Assembly (NCBI GenBank): GCA_016706545.1 | Contig: JADJJK010000038.1 | Location: 30,227-94,226, forward strand | Source: Myxococcales bacterium | GTDB taxonomy: Bacteria; Myxococcota_A; Polyangia; Haliangiales; Haliangiaceae | Direction: 5' to 3' | DNA length: 64,000 nucleotides | Part shown: positions 1 through 10,026 of the stretch, piece after piece | Layout of the letters: each line of letters starts with the position of its first letter | Position numbering within the stretch: position 1 is the first letter of the stretch | Notes under the pieces: generated by a model | Told to the model about the DNA's origin: nothing | What the model saw: only the letters and a program-made list of their open reading frames with translations | Databases searched by the model: none | Translations under genes and position numbers: made by a program

Positions 1-30
1 GTCCTGGAGAGGCTGGGCCTCGCCGCCTGA
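1..30 (+). CDS. Possible 3' tail of a gene entering from the left
   Basis: Frame 1 reads nine codons, all ending in G or C, and then TGA at 28-30. The other two forward frames show no such third-position bias, which fits the last residues of a plus-strand gene. Thirty bases are too few to name a family. From 31 to 333 I see no gene: there is a GC-rich inverted repeat (about 36-55, no T-run) and then the region upstream of the RNase P RNA. Confidence 0.3.
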   Translation, partial: VLERLGLAA

Positions 31-290
31 AACCCCTGCCAAGGGGCCCTTGGGGCCAACTCCACCGGGGCCGCCGATGCTGGTCATTGGTGCTCCGATT
101 TCATGTCGAAACTCGACGACAATACAGGGTTTGCTTTGCGGGTGGGGGGCATTGTGCGGTCCTTGTGCAGCGAACAGGGCGCGTGCGCGCCACGCGCGAT
201 CGGGCGTGCTGCGGGCCAGGGCGTCGGCCGCGGCTATCGCGGTTGGCCTCCTCGGGTTGCGCACTTTCTTCGTGGTGGATCGCGCGGTGC

Positions 291-320
291 TTGCGGTCGG
301 CACCCATCCCTTGGTAAACG
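291..320 (+). promoter_or_regulatory. Weak candidate promoter for RNase P RNA
   Basis: TTGCGG (291-296), 18 bases, TAAACG (315-320) would start transcription near 327, just before the first paired base of the RNase P RNA at 334. The -10 match is poor, so this is a positional guess. Confidence 0.25.
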
Positions 321-333
321 GGAGGCGCTCCTT

Positions 334-692
<359 letters not shown>

Positions 693-817
693 GAGGGGCA
701 CTTATTGCGGGCTGGCACACGTACAAATTGCCAGCCAATCGATTCGCGGAAGCCAGTCGCCAGCGGGCGACGTGGACTCACCGTGGCCTGTGATACTGTC
801 ACCGGATCACGCCGCCT

Positions 818-2161
818 ATGGAGACCAGCCGCTCCCCCGTTCATGAGATCGTGCATTGCCTGTGGCGGGCGCTGGAGTCCCTGGGGGTGCGCGTTCACCT
901 CGGCGACATCGAACGCTGGGGCTTCGCCATTCACTCGGCGCTGTCGGCGCCCGGGCGCGAGTTCCACAACCACCGGCACGTGCTCGATATCGCGCGCGGC
1001 GCCGATCCGCTGGAGGCGCTGGCGGCGCTGTACCACGACGCCGTGTACATGCAGGTCGACCAGGGCCTGCCGCGCGCGATGGGCCAGACGCTCGATGGCC
1101 TGATCTCCGAGGAGCCCGGCGGCTGGCGCATCTTGCCGGCGGCCGCGGACGGCCCGGCGCGCGATGTCCTGGCGGTGTTTGACCGGCGGGTCGGTGAGCT
1201 GGTGACGTTGCAGAGCGGGCTCAACGAGCTGGCCAGCGCGATGGTCGCGGTGACTCACCTGGCGCCGGTGCTGGAGCGCTCGCAGCGAATCGCCATCGCC
1301 GCGTGCATCGAACAGACGGTGCCGTTTCGTCCCGATCCGTGCGCGGCGCTGGCCAAGCGGCTTGACTCGCTGGGCATCACCGGCGCCGAGCTGCGCACCA
1401 CGATGACGCGCGCGGTGCGGCTGGGCAACCGCGACGTGGAGAACTTCGGCGAGGCGAATCCGGCGCGCTTCTTGGACAACACCTGGAAGCTACTGCCGGA
1501 GTCGAATCCGTCGCTGCACTCCCCCATGGTCTACACGGTGCGCGAGTACCGCATCGCCTTGCACAAGATGGAGGCGTTTCTGTCCTGGCTGCCGGCAGAG
1601 CGTGTGTTCCACACCTGGGGCGGCGAGCCGGTCGCCCAGGTCTACGAGCAGATGGTGGAGCGGGTCACAACCAACCTCGCGCTCGCCGTGCGCTACCTGC
1701 GCGCCAAGCTGTACTCGATCGCGATGGTCGAGGCCATCGCGGACATCACCGGCGGCGACGTCCCGCTCGACTACTTCATGGGCGGCGGCAAATCGCCATC
1801 GCGTCCGGCGATGCGCCGCATCGAGCAGTTTCTCCCCGAGCTCGGGGATCGCGCTGATCTCGATCCTCCGCTGCACCGGCTGCTCGCCGAGGGCCGCGCC
1901 TCGGAGTCGAGCTTCGACATCTCGCCGTCGCCGCTGGGAGCGTTCCTGCACCTGTCCATCGGCGAGGCCGCGATGATGGCCGGCGTGGCCGAGGCCAAGC
2001 GATGGTGGAATGGTGAGATCTCCGCGCTGGCCTTCTTGACCGCACAGGATCCCGAGTCAGTGGTGGCCATCCTCACCGCCGCCGCGGAGATCATCGAGAC
2101 CCGGCGCACCGCGCTGGAGTCGCTGCTCGCTCACTTCGAGCGGCAATCGACGCCGACGTAG
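818..2161 (+). CDS. HD-superfamily phosphohydrolase-like protein
   Basis: This 447-aa soluble protein has no signal peptide or membrane helix. The N-terminal 80 residues resemble predicted metal-dependent HD phosphohydrolases: a histidine cluster F-H-N-H-R-H (H50, H52, H54) is followed about 20 residues later by L-Y-H-D-A-V-Y (H73, D74). That spacing could bind a divalent metal and hydrolyse a phosphoester. The remaining ~350 residues are helical and match nothing I recognise, so the substrate is unknown. The start is the first ATG in frame; there is no strong Shine-Dalgarno, and a TGTGATACT element at 789-797 could be an extended -10. It stands alone between rnpB and a convergent gene. Confidence 0.8.
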   Translation: METSRSPVHEIVHCLWRALESLGVRVHLGDIERWGFAIHSALSAPGREFHNHRHVLDIARGADPLEALAALYHDAVYMQVDQGLPRAMGQTLDGLISEEPGGWRILPAAADGPARDVLAVFDRRVGELVTLQSGLNELASAMVAVTHLAPVLERSQRIAIAACIEQTVPFRPDPCAALAKRLDSLGITGAELRTTMTRAVRLGNRDVENFGEANPARFLDNTWKLLPESNPSLHSPMVYTVREYRIALHKMEAFLSWLPAERVFHTWGGEPVAQVYEQMVERVTTNLALAVRYLRAKLYSIAMVEAIADITGGDVPLDYFMGGGKSPSRPAMRRIEQFLPELGDRADLDPPLHRLLAEGRASESSFDISPSPLGAFLHLSIGEAAMMAGVAEAKRWWNGEISALAFLTAQDPESVVAILTAAAEIIETRRTALESLLAHFERQSTPT

Positions 2162-2234
2162 CGAGCCAGCAGGCGCCCTGCACCACGCGGGCGAGCGCGC
2201 TGGCTGGTCGCGATGCGCGCTTGGGCTCGCGGTC

Positions 2235-3041
2235 TCAGTAGTACTGCGGAGACGGGGCAGGCTCTGGCTCTGGCGTCACCGGTCGGCTGTAGGGCCGCGA
2301 GGGCGGCGGCTGGCTGTACGGCGAATATGGCTGGCTGCTGGGCGGCGGCTGGCTGTACGGCGAGTATGGCTGGCTGCTGGGCGGCGGCGGCTGGCTATAC
2401 GGCGAGTAGGGCTGGGGCTGGCCGTAGGGCTGGGGCTGGCCGTAGGGCTGGGGCTGGCCGTAGGGCTGGGGCTGGCCGTAGGGCTGGGGCTGGCCGTAGG
2501 GCTGGGGCTGGCCGTAGGGCTGGGGCTGCGGCTGTGGCGATGCACCACCTCCGGTGTCGCGCCAGCCGCTCCAGTCGCCGCCGCGATCTCCCGTGTCCGT
2601 GCGCCAGCGACCGTTGAAGGTCGAGCCCATCGGATCAAACACGAGGAAGCCGGAGCCCAGGAGCGGCGCCGGCATCGCGGGCTCTTGCCACCGGAACTCC
2701 AGCACGTTGCCGCGCAGGGCGCCCGAGAAGTACCCGACGACCTCGCGGCCGTCGCGCTTGTCTTGGTACGTCCACGCGCCGTGCAGGAAGCCGCTACCTG
2801 CCGGGCCTCGGCTGAGGTCTTCGCTGACCTTCACGGCGCCAAAAGAGGACATCCACAGGCCCAGCGCGGCGGAGGGCTGCATCGCTTGTGGAGCCGGCGG
2901 CGACAGGGTCTGTGGACCCGCGCCGTAGCCTGGTCCGGTGGGCGCCTGGGCCGAGTTCTGGGAGGAACTTGCCGAGGCTAACGCCGCGAAACATGCCGCA
3001 GCGAGCACCAGCGCGCGGGCGACTTCGATCAGCCTGGTCAT
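2235..3041 (-). CDS. Secreted protein with Pro-Tyr-Gly-Gln repeat tail
   Basis: This 268-aa protein starts with a typical signal peptide (about residues 1-24, ending ALASA), so it is probably periplasmic or exported. Residues ~60-170 form a compact Trp/Gly-rich domain of unknown family. The C-terminal third is low complexity: about seven copies of PYGQPQ, then SPYSQPPPSS-type repeats. I chose the ATG at 3041 because it opens the signal peptide; upstream in-frame ATGs would put about 31 non-hydrophobic residues in front of it. Function unknown; the tail suggests an extended wall- or surface-associated segment. Confidence 0.72.
   Translation of the reverse strand: MTRLIEVARALVLAAACFAALASASSSQNSAQAPTGPGYGAGPQTLSPPAPQAMQPSAALGLWMSSFGAVKVSEDLSRGPAGSGFLHGAWTYQDKRDGREVVGYFSGALRGNVLEFRWQEPAMPAPLLGSGFLVFDPMGSTFNGRWRTDTGDRGGDWSGWRDTGGGASPQPQPQPYGQPQPYGQPQPYGQPQPYGQPQPYGQPQPYGQPQPYSPYSQPPPPSSQPYSPYSQPPPSSQPYSPYSQPPPSRPYSRPVTPEPEPAPSPQYY
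2407..2532. repeat. 18-bp tandem repeat (about 7 copies) inside a gene
   Basis: Units of TAGGGCTGGGGCTGGCCG follow one another exactly. On the minus strand each unit encodes Pro-Tyr-Gly-Gln-Pro-Gln. The unit is a multiple of three, so copy-number change would lengthen or shorten the protein without breaking the frame. Confidence 0.93.
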
Positions 3042-3065
3042 GTCCGCGAAGACTACCATCCAGCG

Positions 3066-3094
3066 TTGCTTGCGGTCGGGCAAAAAGATAAGGT
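3066..3094 (+). promoter_or_regulatory. Candidate promoter for the tRNA and zinc-ribbon gene
   Basis: TTGCTT (3066-3071), 17 bases, TAAGGT (3089-3094). Transcription would begin near 3101, about 40 nt before the tRNA. It could also read through into the gene at 3244. Confidence 0.35.
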
Positions 3095-3140
3095 GCGCTG
3101 GCTTTCGTGAGGTTTTCCACACCCTCGAAAGCATTCGCCT

Positions 3141-3215
<75 letters not shown>

Positions 3216-3243
3216 TGAAATCCGAAGACACCGAAAGAAGCAC

Positions 3244-4008
3244 ATGCGCGAAAAGCTCGCCTCTCTCCTCCAACTTCAGACCTTGGACGCCAAGGTGCGA
3301 GAGCTTGATGCTTCCGCCAAGGCGCTCCCAGCTCGCCTGGATCCGCTCCGCCGCGATCTGGCCAAGCTCTCCGGGATGCTCGAGATCGAGCGGCAGAAGT
3401 TGAGCGAGACGGCGCAGTGGCGCAAGCAGCAGCAGGAGCAAATGGAGCGAGAGAACGAGCTCTTGCGCTCCGCCAAGAACAAGCTGTCTGCATCGAAGAA
3501 CAGCAAGGAGTACACCGCGGCCAGTCGCGAGGTGGATCACAAGCGCAAGTCCATCAGCGACCGGGAGACGGAGCTCAAGAAGGTCAACGAAGCGACCGCC
3601 AGCTCGCAGGTCGCGCTGGACGCGCGCGGCAAGGACGTGGAGGCCCTGCAAGCCCAGCTCGCCGCTGACGAGCAAGCGATGGCCGCGCAGGTGGCGGAGC
3701 TGGCCGCCAACCTGGAGGAGACCAAGAAGGAGCGCGACGCCGCCCGGCTCGTGGTGGACGCAGGCCTGCTCAAGACCTACGACACGCTCACCGCCAAGCG
3801 CGGCTTCGCGGTGGCCTCGGTGGTCAAGGGCGTCTGCCAGGGCTGCCACATGGGGCTGCCGCCCCAGCTCAACAACATCCTCGCGCGGATGCTGTCCATC
3901 GAGACCTGCCCGCGGTGCGGACGCCTGGTGTATCGCAAGGAGCTCCTGGAGAAGAAGGACGAGCCGTCGGCGGAAGCGCCCCCGGCGGACGCCGCTGCAT
4001 CGGAGTGA
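3244..4008 (+). CDS. Coiled-coil protein with C-terminal C4 zinc ribbon
   Basis: This 254-aa protein belongs to the widespread 'C4-type zinc ribbon domain' family (formerly DUF164). Residues ~1-175 are a long heptad-rich coiled coil dense in Lys/Glu/Gln/Ala. The C-terminus has CQGC and, about 20 residues on, CPRCG, four cysteines suited to one structural zinc. Family members have been suggested to act in RNA binding or as chaperone-like factors, but no reaction is established. The ATG at 3244 begins the conserved coiled coil, 29 bp after the tRNA, so the two may be co-transcribed. The acidic Pro/Ala tail is species-specific. Confidence 0.9.
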   Translation: MREKLASLLQLQTLDAKVRELDASAKALPARLDPLRRDLAKLSGMLEIERQKLSETAQWRKQQQEQMERENELLRSAKNKLSASKNSKEYTAASREVDHKRKSISDRETELKKVNEATASSQVALDARGKDVEALQAQLAADEQAMAAQVAELAANLEETKKERDAARLVVDAGLLKTYDTLTAKRGFAVASVVKGVCQGCHMGLPPQLNNILARMLSIETCPRCGRLVYRKELLEKKDEPSAEAPPADAAASE

Positions 4009-4065
4009 ACGAGGCGAGCTGGCGCGACGCTGGCAGCGGCTCGCCATGCGTGGCACGCTTGCCGG

Positions 4066-5368
4066 ATGGTAGCTTTGGCCGCGCTCCGCGTCGTCTGCCA
4101 GTGGGTCGCCAGGGGCAGCAGCGCGGTGGCCCTGGTCCTCCTGCTCGCGGCCTGGGCGCCGTTCGAGGCGCCTGATCCAGAGGTGCTGGCAGGCAACCAG
4201 GCGTACGCGGAGGGCCGCTGGGACGACGCGCTGGCGCACTATCAGCGGGCGCATCCGCGAGTGGATCAAGGCGGCCTGGCCTACAACCGCGGGACCACCT
4301 TGCTGCGCAAGGCGGAGCGCCTGGACCCCGCGGCCAAGGATGCGTTGATAGCGCAGGCGCTGGGAGAGCTGCAGCGAGCGGCGACCTCGCTGGACCGCAG
4401 GGTGCGCAGCGCTGCGGCCTTCAATCGAGGCAATGTCCTGCTCGGCCAAGACAAGCTGGAGGAGGCCATCGAGGCATACAAGAGCGCGCTGCGCGATGAG
4501 CCCGAGTCGGAGGACGCGCGCGCGAACCTGGAGGCTGCGCTGCGACGTCGCAAGAAGCAGCAAGCGCAGCAGCAGCCGGGGCAACAAGGGCAGCAGCCTG
4601 GGCAACAAGGGCAGCAAGGGCAGCAGCCTGGGCAACAAGGGCAGCAGCCGGGGCAACAAGGGCAGCAAGGGCAGCAGCCTGGGCAACAAGGGCAGCAGCC
4701 GGGACAGCAAGGCCAGCAAGGGCAACAAGGGCAGCAACCAGGCCAGCAAGGCCAGCAGCCGGGGCAGCAAGGCAGCAGCCTGGGCAACAAGGGCAGCAGC
4801 CGGGACAGCAAGGCCAACAGGGGCAGCAGCCAGGGCAGCAAGGGCAACAGCCCGGGCAGCAAGGCCAGCAAGGGCAGCAGCCTGGGCAACAAGGGCAGCA
4901 GCCGGGACAGCAAGGCCAGCAACCCGGGCAGCAAGGGCAGCCGCCGGGACAGCAAGGCCAGCAACCCGGGCAGCAAGGGCAGCAGCCGGGACAGCAAGGG
5001 CAGCAAGGGCAGCAGCCGGGACAGCAAGGCCAGCAAGGGCAGCAAGGGCAGCAGCCTGGGCAACAAGGCCAGCAAGGGCAGCAGCCTGGGCAACAAGGGC
5101 AGCCGCCGGGACAGCAAGGCCAACAGTCGGGCCAACAAGGCCAAAGCCAGGCCCAGGCCAACCGCCGGGGCAACCAGGGCAGCCAGGGGCCTCTGGTCCA
5201 GCAGGAGCTGGGCCCAGGCCTCGGGGACCAAGGCAAGCGCCGCGCTGGTCTCCAGGCGGAGCGGCAGAGCGCAAGCTAGATGATCTTGAAGACATGTCGC
5301 GCGAGCTGCGCCGAGACCAGGTGCGGCAGCGCACCCAGTCCCGGCGTTCGCCAGTCACGGACTGGTAG
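4066..5368 (+). CDS. BatC-like TPR protein, frame broken within a Gln/Gly/Pro repeat
   Basis: The N-terminus has one hydrophobic helix (about 18-32) and then TPR units typical of BatC, the partner of the von Willebrand proteins BatA/BatB. From 4560 the gene enters a long QQPGQQG repeat. At 4771-4772 one G of an otherwise constant GGG is missing; the Gln-rich sense continues in the next frame, and a second shift (between about 5160 and 5265) is needed to reach the frame that ends with E-R-K-L-D-D-L-E-D-M and finally V-T-D-W at 5366-5368. BatC proteins commonly end in a similar short helix and a D-W. Without repair, the first frame stops at 5283. The indels may be sequencing errors in a hard repeat, or real. 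The probable partners lie at 7.8-13.3 kb on the other strand. Confidence 0.72.
4555..5135 (+). repeat. Gln-Gly-Pro coding repeat tract (CAACAAGGGCAGCAG type)
   Basis: About 580 bp of imperfect repeats built from CAGCAGCCTGGG, CAACAAGGG and CAGCAAGGC modules. Because the tract lacks stop codons, it is open in all three forward frames and in reverse frames, which creates long spurious ORFs. It is a likely site for slippage, recombination or mis-assembly. Confidence 0.92.
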
Positions 5369-5469
5369 CCACCTCGTCGCTGGCCCACTGAACCTGGACA
5401 AACTTCGCAACTCGTCTCGACCGGTGGCGAAAGGGCGGCCTACGATGACCGTTTTGCAGGAACGTCGCC

Positions 5470-6106
5470 ATGGCTGAGAGCCAGGAGAGCACAGCGCGCA
5501 CGAGCCCATCGCCAGGCGCCGCCAGCGACGGGCATCGTATCGGCGGCGCGCCGCTCGGGGCGGGCAAGCTCACCCGGACCCAAGGCCTTCCTCAGACCCT
5601 GCGGGAGCCCGCCGCGGCCCAGGCCGGCGCGCCTAGCACTACTGCGTCAGTGGCGTCCTGCCCTTCGACGAGCTCGTCCGCGTGGAGCGCCGTACTGCGC
5701 ACGGCTGGTGCTGGGTTTTGCCGATGGGCCAGGGCGCTGGCGCGCCAGGGTTCTGCGAGGAGCACTTCCTCTCGCTCGACCCGCCCGAGCCAACGGCGCA
5801 CCTGCATCGGGTGGCGCCTGGCGCTTCGCTGCGCGAGATCTGGATGCTCCTTCGGTCATTCTGGCTGTTCAGGCAGCGCTCAGGTCAGTCAAGACCTTCC
5901 CCGTTCTCGCGCTCTTCGAAGCGCTCGGAATCGCCGATCGCGTGCATCACCCCGAGGCACTCGAGGGGGCGATGATGCACTTCGAGAAGGCGCTTCAGCG
6001 GGACTGGAGCGACGGCTTTGTCTCTGCGCGCTGGGAGTACGGCGTCTTCGTCCCCAGCGAGCTGGAAGCGTACGTGCGCACCAAGCCGCTACCGCGGAGC
6101 TACTGA
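5470..6106 (+). pseudogene. Hypothetical protein gene split over three frames
   Basis: No single frame is convincing throughout, but protein-like sense moves between frames. An N-terminal part starts at ATG 5470 (AGGAA 8-12 nt upstream). The middle part runs from about 5637 to 5860 (containing the phrases LPFDELVRVERR and FCEEHFLSL). The C-terminal part, about 5860-6106, contains ALFEALGIADRV and ends KPLPRSY before TGA. Two single-base losses (one between about 5610 and 5637, one near 5850-5880) would join them into a protein of about 210 aa. I do not recognise the family. A decayed gene and a sequencing artefact are both possible; the neighbouring gene at 4066 shows the same kind of damage. 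Confidence 0.5.
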
Positions 6107-6168
6107 CCGCTCCTGGCCGACGCCTCGCGGCGCGGGGTCGGCGGGTCGCGCGCCTGGCGGCGCTGGAC

Positions 6169-7689
<1,521 letters not shown>

Positions 7690-7795
7690 GGACACTCCAG
7701 AGCTTGGGTCCATGAATACACGCAGGGCTCTCGCCGTGCAAACCCGACGCGCAGCCGGAAACGGACGGTCTCCCCTCGTGATCTAGGTCACCGCG

Positions 7796-8965
7796 CTACG
7801 GCGCCTCAGGATACGGGCGGCGGCGGCGCGTGCTGATCGCCGTCTCGATCAGCAGCAACAAGATCGCCGCCAGCACCAGCGGCGCGAACACGTCCTGTCG
7901 CTGCTGGCTCTTCTTGGTGGTGACGCCTCGGCTCAGCTTGCGGAGCACCTCGAGGATCTCGCTTGGGTCCGCGGTGGGGTTGGCCACCAGGTATCGCGAG
8001 CCACCGCCAGCGGCGTCCGCGAGCGCCTGCATGGCGGCGTCGCTGCGCCTCGAGATCACGGGCGCGCCGGCGGCGTCGCGCTTGGGGGCGCCGCGCCGTC
8101 CGTCCTCGTCCACGTCATGCACCTGCCCGCCGGCGACCGAGCCCACCCCGACGAGCACCAGGGGCAGCGGCGCGTCCTGGCGACCAGCGGCGAGCTCTCG
8201 GCGGGTGGCCTCGAGCTGCTCGCCGCCGTCGCTGAGCACCAGCACCACTCGCCCTCGCTCGGTCAGCTCTTCGATCTCCTCGCCAGCGGCTGGGCCTCGC
8301 ACCGGGGCACGGTCGGTGGACAGGGGCCGCCCGCCGTCGCCGTGGCGCCCGATCACGCGGCTACAGCCGAGCTGGGTGAACAGCTCACGGTGCAGGAGGC
8401 AGCGCGCCACTCGTAGCGCCTCGCCCAGATCGGAGCCGCGCGGCAGATCGGCTGGGCCCAGATCGCGCAGGAACTGCAACGCCACCTCATGATCCTCGGT
8501 CAGCGGGAAGTGCGCGGCGGCGCCCGCGAACACCACCGGCCCCACTCGATCCTCCGGCAGCCCCTCGAGCAGGTTGCCGATGAGCTCGCGCGCCAGCTCC
8601 AGGCGGGTGGGCTCGAGGCCCTGCGCGCGCATGCGCGGCGTCGGCTCGATGTCGGTCACCAGCATCGAGGTCGAGACGTCGAGCGCGATCACGACGTCGA
8701 TGCCTCGTAGCTTCACCTCGGTGTCGCCGATCATCTGCGGGCGCGCCAGCGCGAGCGCCAGCGCGGCGCCGGCCATGGCCACCAGCGCCTGCTTGACGAT
8801 GCGTCGCCCTGGCGAGCTGGTGGCGGTGAGCCGGGCCACCAGCGGCTTTTCCCCCAGCTCCGCGAGGAGCGCGCGCCGCCGCGCGCGGCTCCACAGGCCC
8901 AGGAGCAGCACCAGCAAGGCCCAGGCGGCGGCGCCCGCGATCCAGAGCGGCGCGGCGAAGGTCAC
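7796..8965 (-). CDS. batB: BatB-like von Willebrand factor A membrane protein
   Basis: This 389-aa protein has two N-terminal membrane helices (about 7-25 and 57-75), a vWA domain with MIDAS signature D96-V-S98-T-S100, and a C-terminal helix (FAPLVLAAILLLLIE). BatB binds a divalent cation and is thought to assemble with BatA, BatD and TPR partners under control of MoxR; the cellular target is not established. The GTG start at 8965 overlaps the batA stop by 4 nt (GTGA), with GGAGG about 6 nt before it, so translation is coupled. A ~40-residue Gly/Arg/Pro-rich insertion lies within the vWA fold. Confidence 0.87.
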   Translation of the reverse strand: MTFAAPLWIAGAAAWALLVLLLGLWSRARRRALLAELGEKPLVARLTATSSPGRRIVKQALVAMAGAALALALARPQMIGDTEVKLRGIDVVIALDVSTSMLVTDIEPTPRMRAQGLEPTRLELARELIGNLLEGLPEDRVGPVVFAGAAAHFPLTEDHEVALQFLRDLGPADLPRGSDLGEALRVARCLLHRELFTQLGCSRVIGRHGDGGRPLSTDRAPVRGPAAGEEIEELTERGRVVLVLSDGGEQLEATRRELAAGRQDAPLPLVLVGVGSVAGGQVHDVDEDGRRGAPKRDAAGAPVISRRSDAAMQALADAAGGGSRYLVANPTADPSEILEVLRKLSRGVTTKKSQQRQDVFAPLVLAAILLLLIETAISTRRRRPYPEAP

Positions 8966-10026
8966 GGCAACCTCCGGAGCCAGGTCGCCGCCAGGACTGC
9001 CTCGAGCCCCAGGAGCGCCAGCGCCAGCGCCACGAACCACACGAACAGCTCCTGGTGGAGCTTGCGCTCCTTGACCTCTCGCTTGGTGGCCTCGAGCTGG
9101 GCGCGCACCCGCGCGAAGCCATCGCGGAAGCTCTGCTCGTCATCAGCGCGGAAGAACTCGCCACCGGTGGCCGTGGCGATGGCGCGCAGGTTGTCCGGGT
9201 TGACGGACATGCCGTTGAAGAGGTCGCCGTTCTCGGCGCCGACCAGCACGGTGTAGACCTTGATCTTCATCTGCTGGGCGGTGCGCGCGGCCTCGGCGTC
9301 GTTGAAGCGGGCCACCGTGTTGGAGTCGCCGTCGGAGAGCAGGATGACCACGCGCGACTTGGCGTCGGAGCGCCGGAGCTGGGCCAGCGCCAGCGCCAGG
9401 CCATCGCCGATGGCGGTGCCGTTCTCGGAGACGTCGCCGATCTCGAGATCGGCCACGAGCTGCTCGAGCACCGTGGAGTCGTGGGTGAGCGGACACTGCA
9501 GCATGGCCTGCTGGGCGAACACCACCAGGCCGATCCGGTCGTTGGTGTTGCGGCGAATGAAGTTGCGGACCACGCGCTGCGCGGCGTCGAGGCGGTCGCG
9601 CGGCAGGTCGTTCTCCTCCATGGAGCGCGACAGGTCAAAGACGATCATGATGTCCACCGAGTCCACCTTGCGGGTGGTGGTGCGATAGGTCTGCGGCCTG
9701 GCAGCGGCGACGGTGAGCGCCAGCAGCGCCAGCACGCGCAAGACGGCGGGCAGGTCGGCGGCCCAGCGCTCCTTGCCGCGCCAGGAGGTGCGGGACGCGC
9801 GGACCGCCTGGGTCTGGGAGAACGCCAGGGAGGCCGCGCGGTGACGGCGCAGGCCAAAGCCGATGATGCCAGCGAGCACCGCCGCGCTCACCAGGACGGC
9901 GGCGCGCGGCGCCCGCCAGACGAGATCGGGCGCGCGGCCGAGCCAGGAGGACAGCCCCAGGGCCAGCGGCGCGCCAAGGACGGTCACCAACAGCCACGGC
10001 CACACCAGGCGCAGCACGCGGCTCAT
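8962..10026 (-). CDS. batA: BatA-like von Willebrand factor A membrane protein
   Basis: This 354-aa protein has membrane helices near 8-28, 41-58 and 94-108, then a vWA domain with an intact MIDAS triad start (D131-L-S133-R-S135) and the later LLSDGDSN strand, and a C-terminal helix (FVWFVALALALLGLEAVL). It has the BatA order of helix pair, vWA, tail anchor. The ATG at 10026 overlaps the stop of the upstream gene (ATGA). Together with batB, the BatD-like gene, DUF58 and moxR it forms one operon. In-frame sequence upstream of 10026 is only a shadow of the neighbouring gene. Confidence 0.87.
   Translation of the reverse strand: MSRVLRLVWPWLLVTVLGAPLALGLSSWLGRAPDLVWRAPRAAVLVSAAVLAGIIGFGLRRHRAASLAFSQTQAVRASRTSWRGKERWAADLPAVLRVLALLALTVAAARPQTYRTTTRKVDSVDIMIVFDLSRSMEENDLPRDRLDAAQRVVRNFIRRNTNDRIGLVVFAQQAMLQCPLTHDSTVLEQLVADLEIGDVSENGTAIGDGLALALAQLRRSDAKSRVVILLSDGDSNTVARFNDAEAARTAQQMKIKVYTVLVGAENGDLFNGMSVNPDNLRAIATATGGEFFRADDEQSFRDGFARVRAQLEATKREVKERKLHQELFVWFVALALALLGLEAVLAATWLRRLP

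Noticed and set aside
36..55. Inverted repeat CCCC...GGGG as a terminator
   Set aside because: Short stem options only and no T-run; not enough to call.
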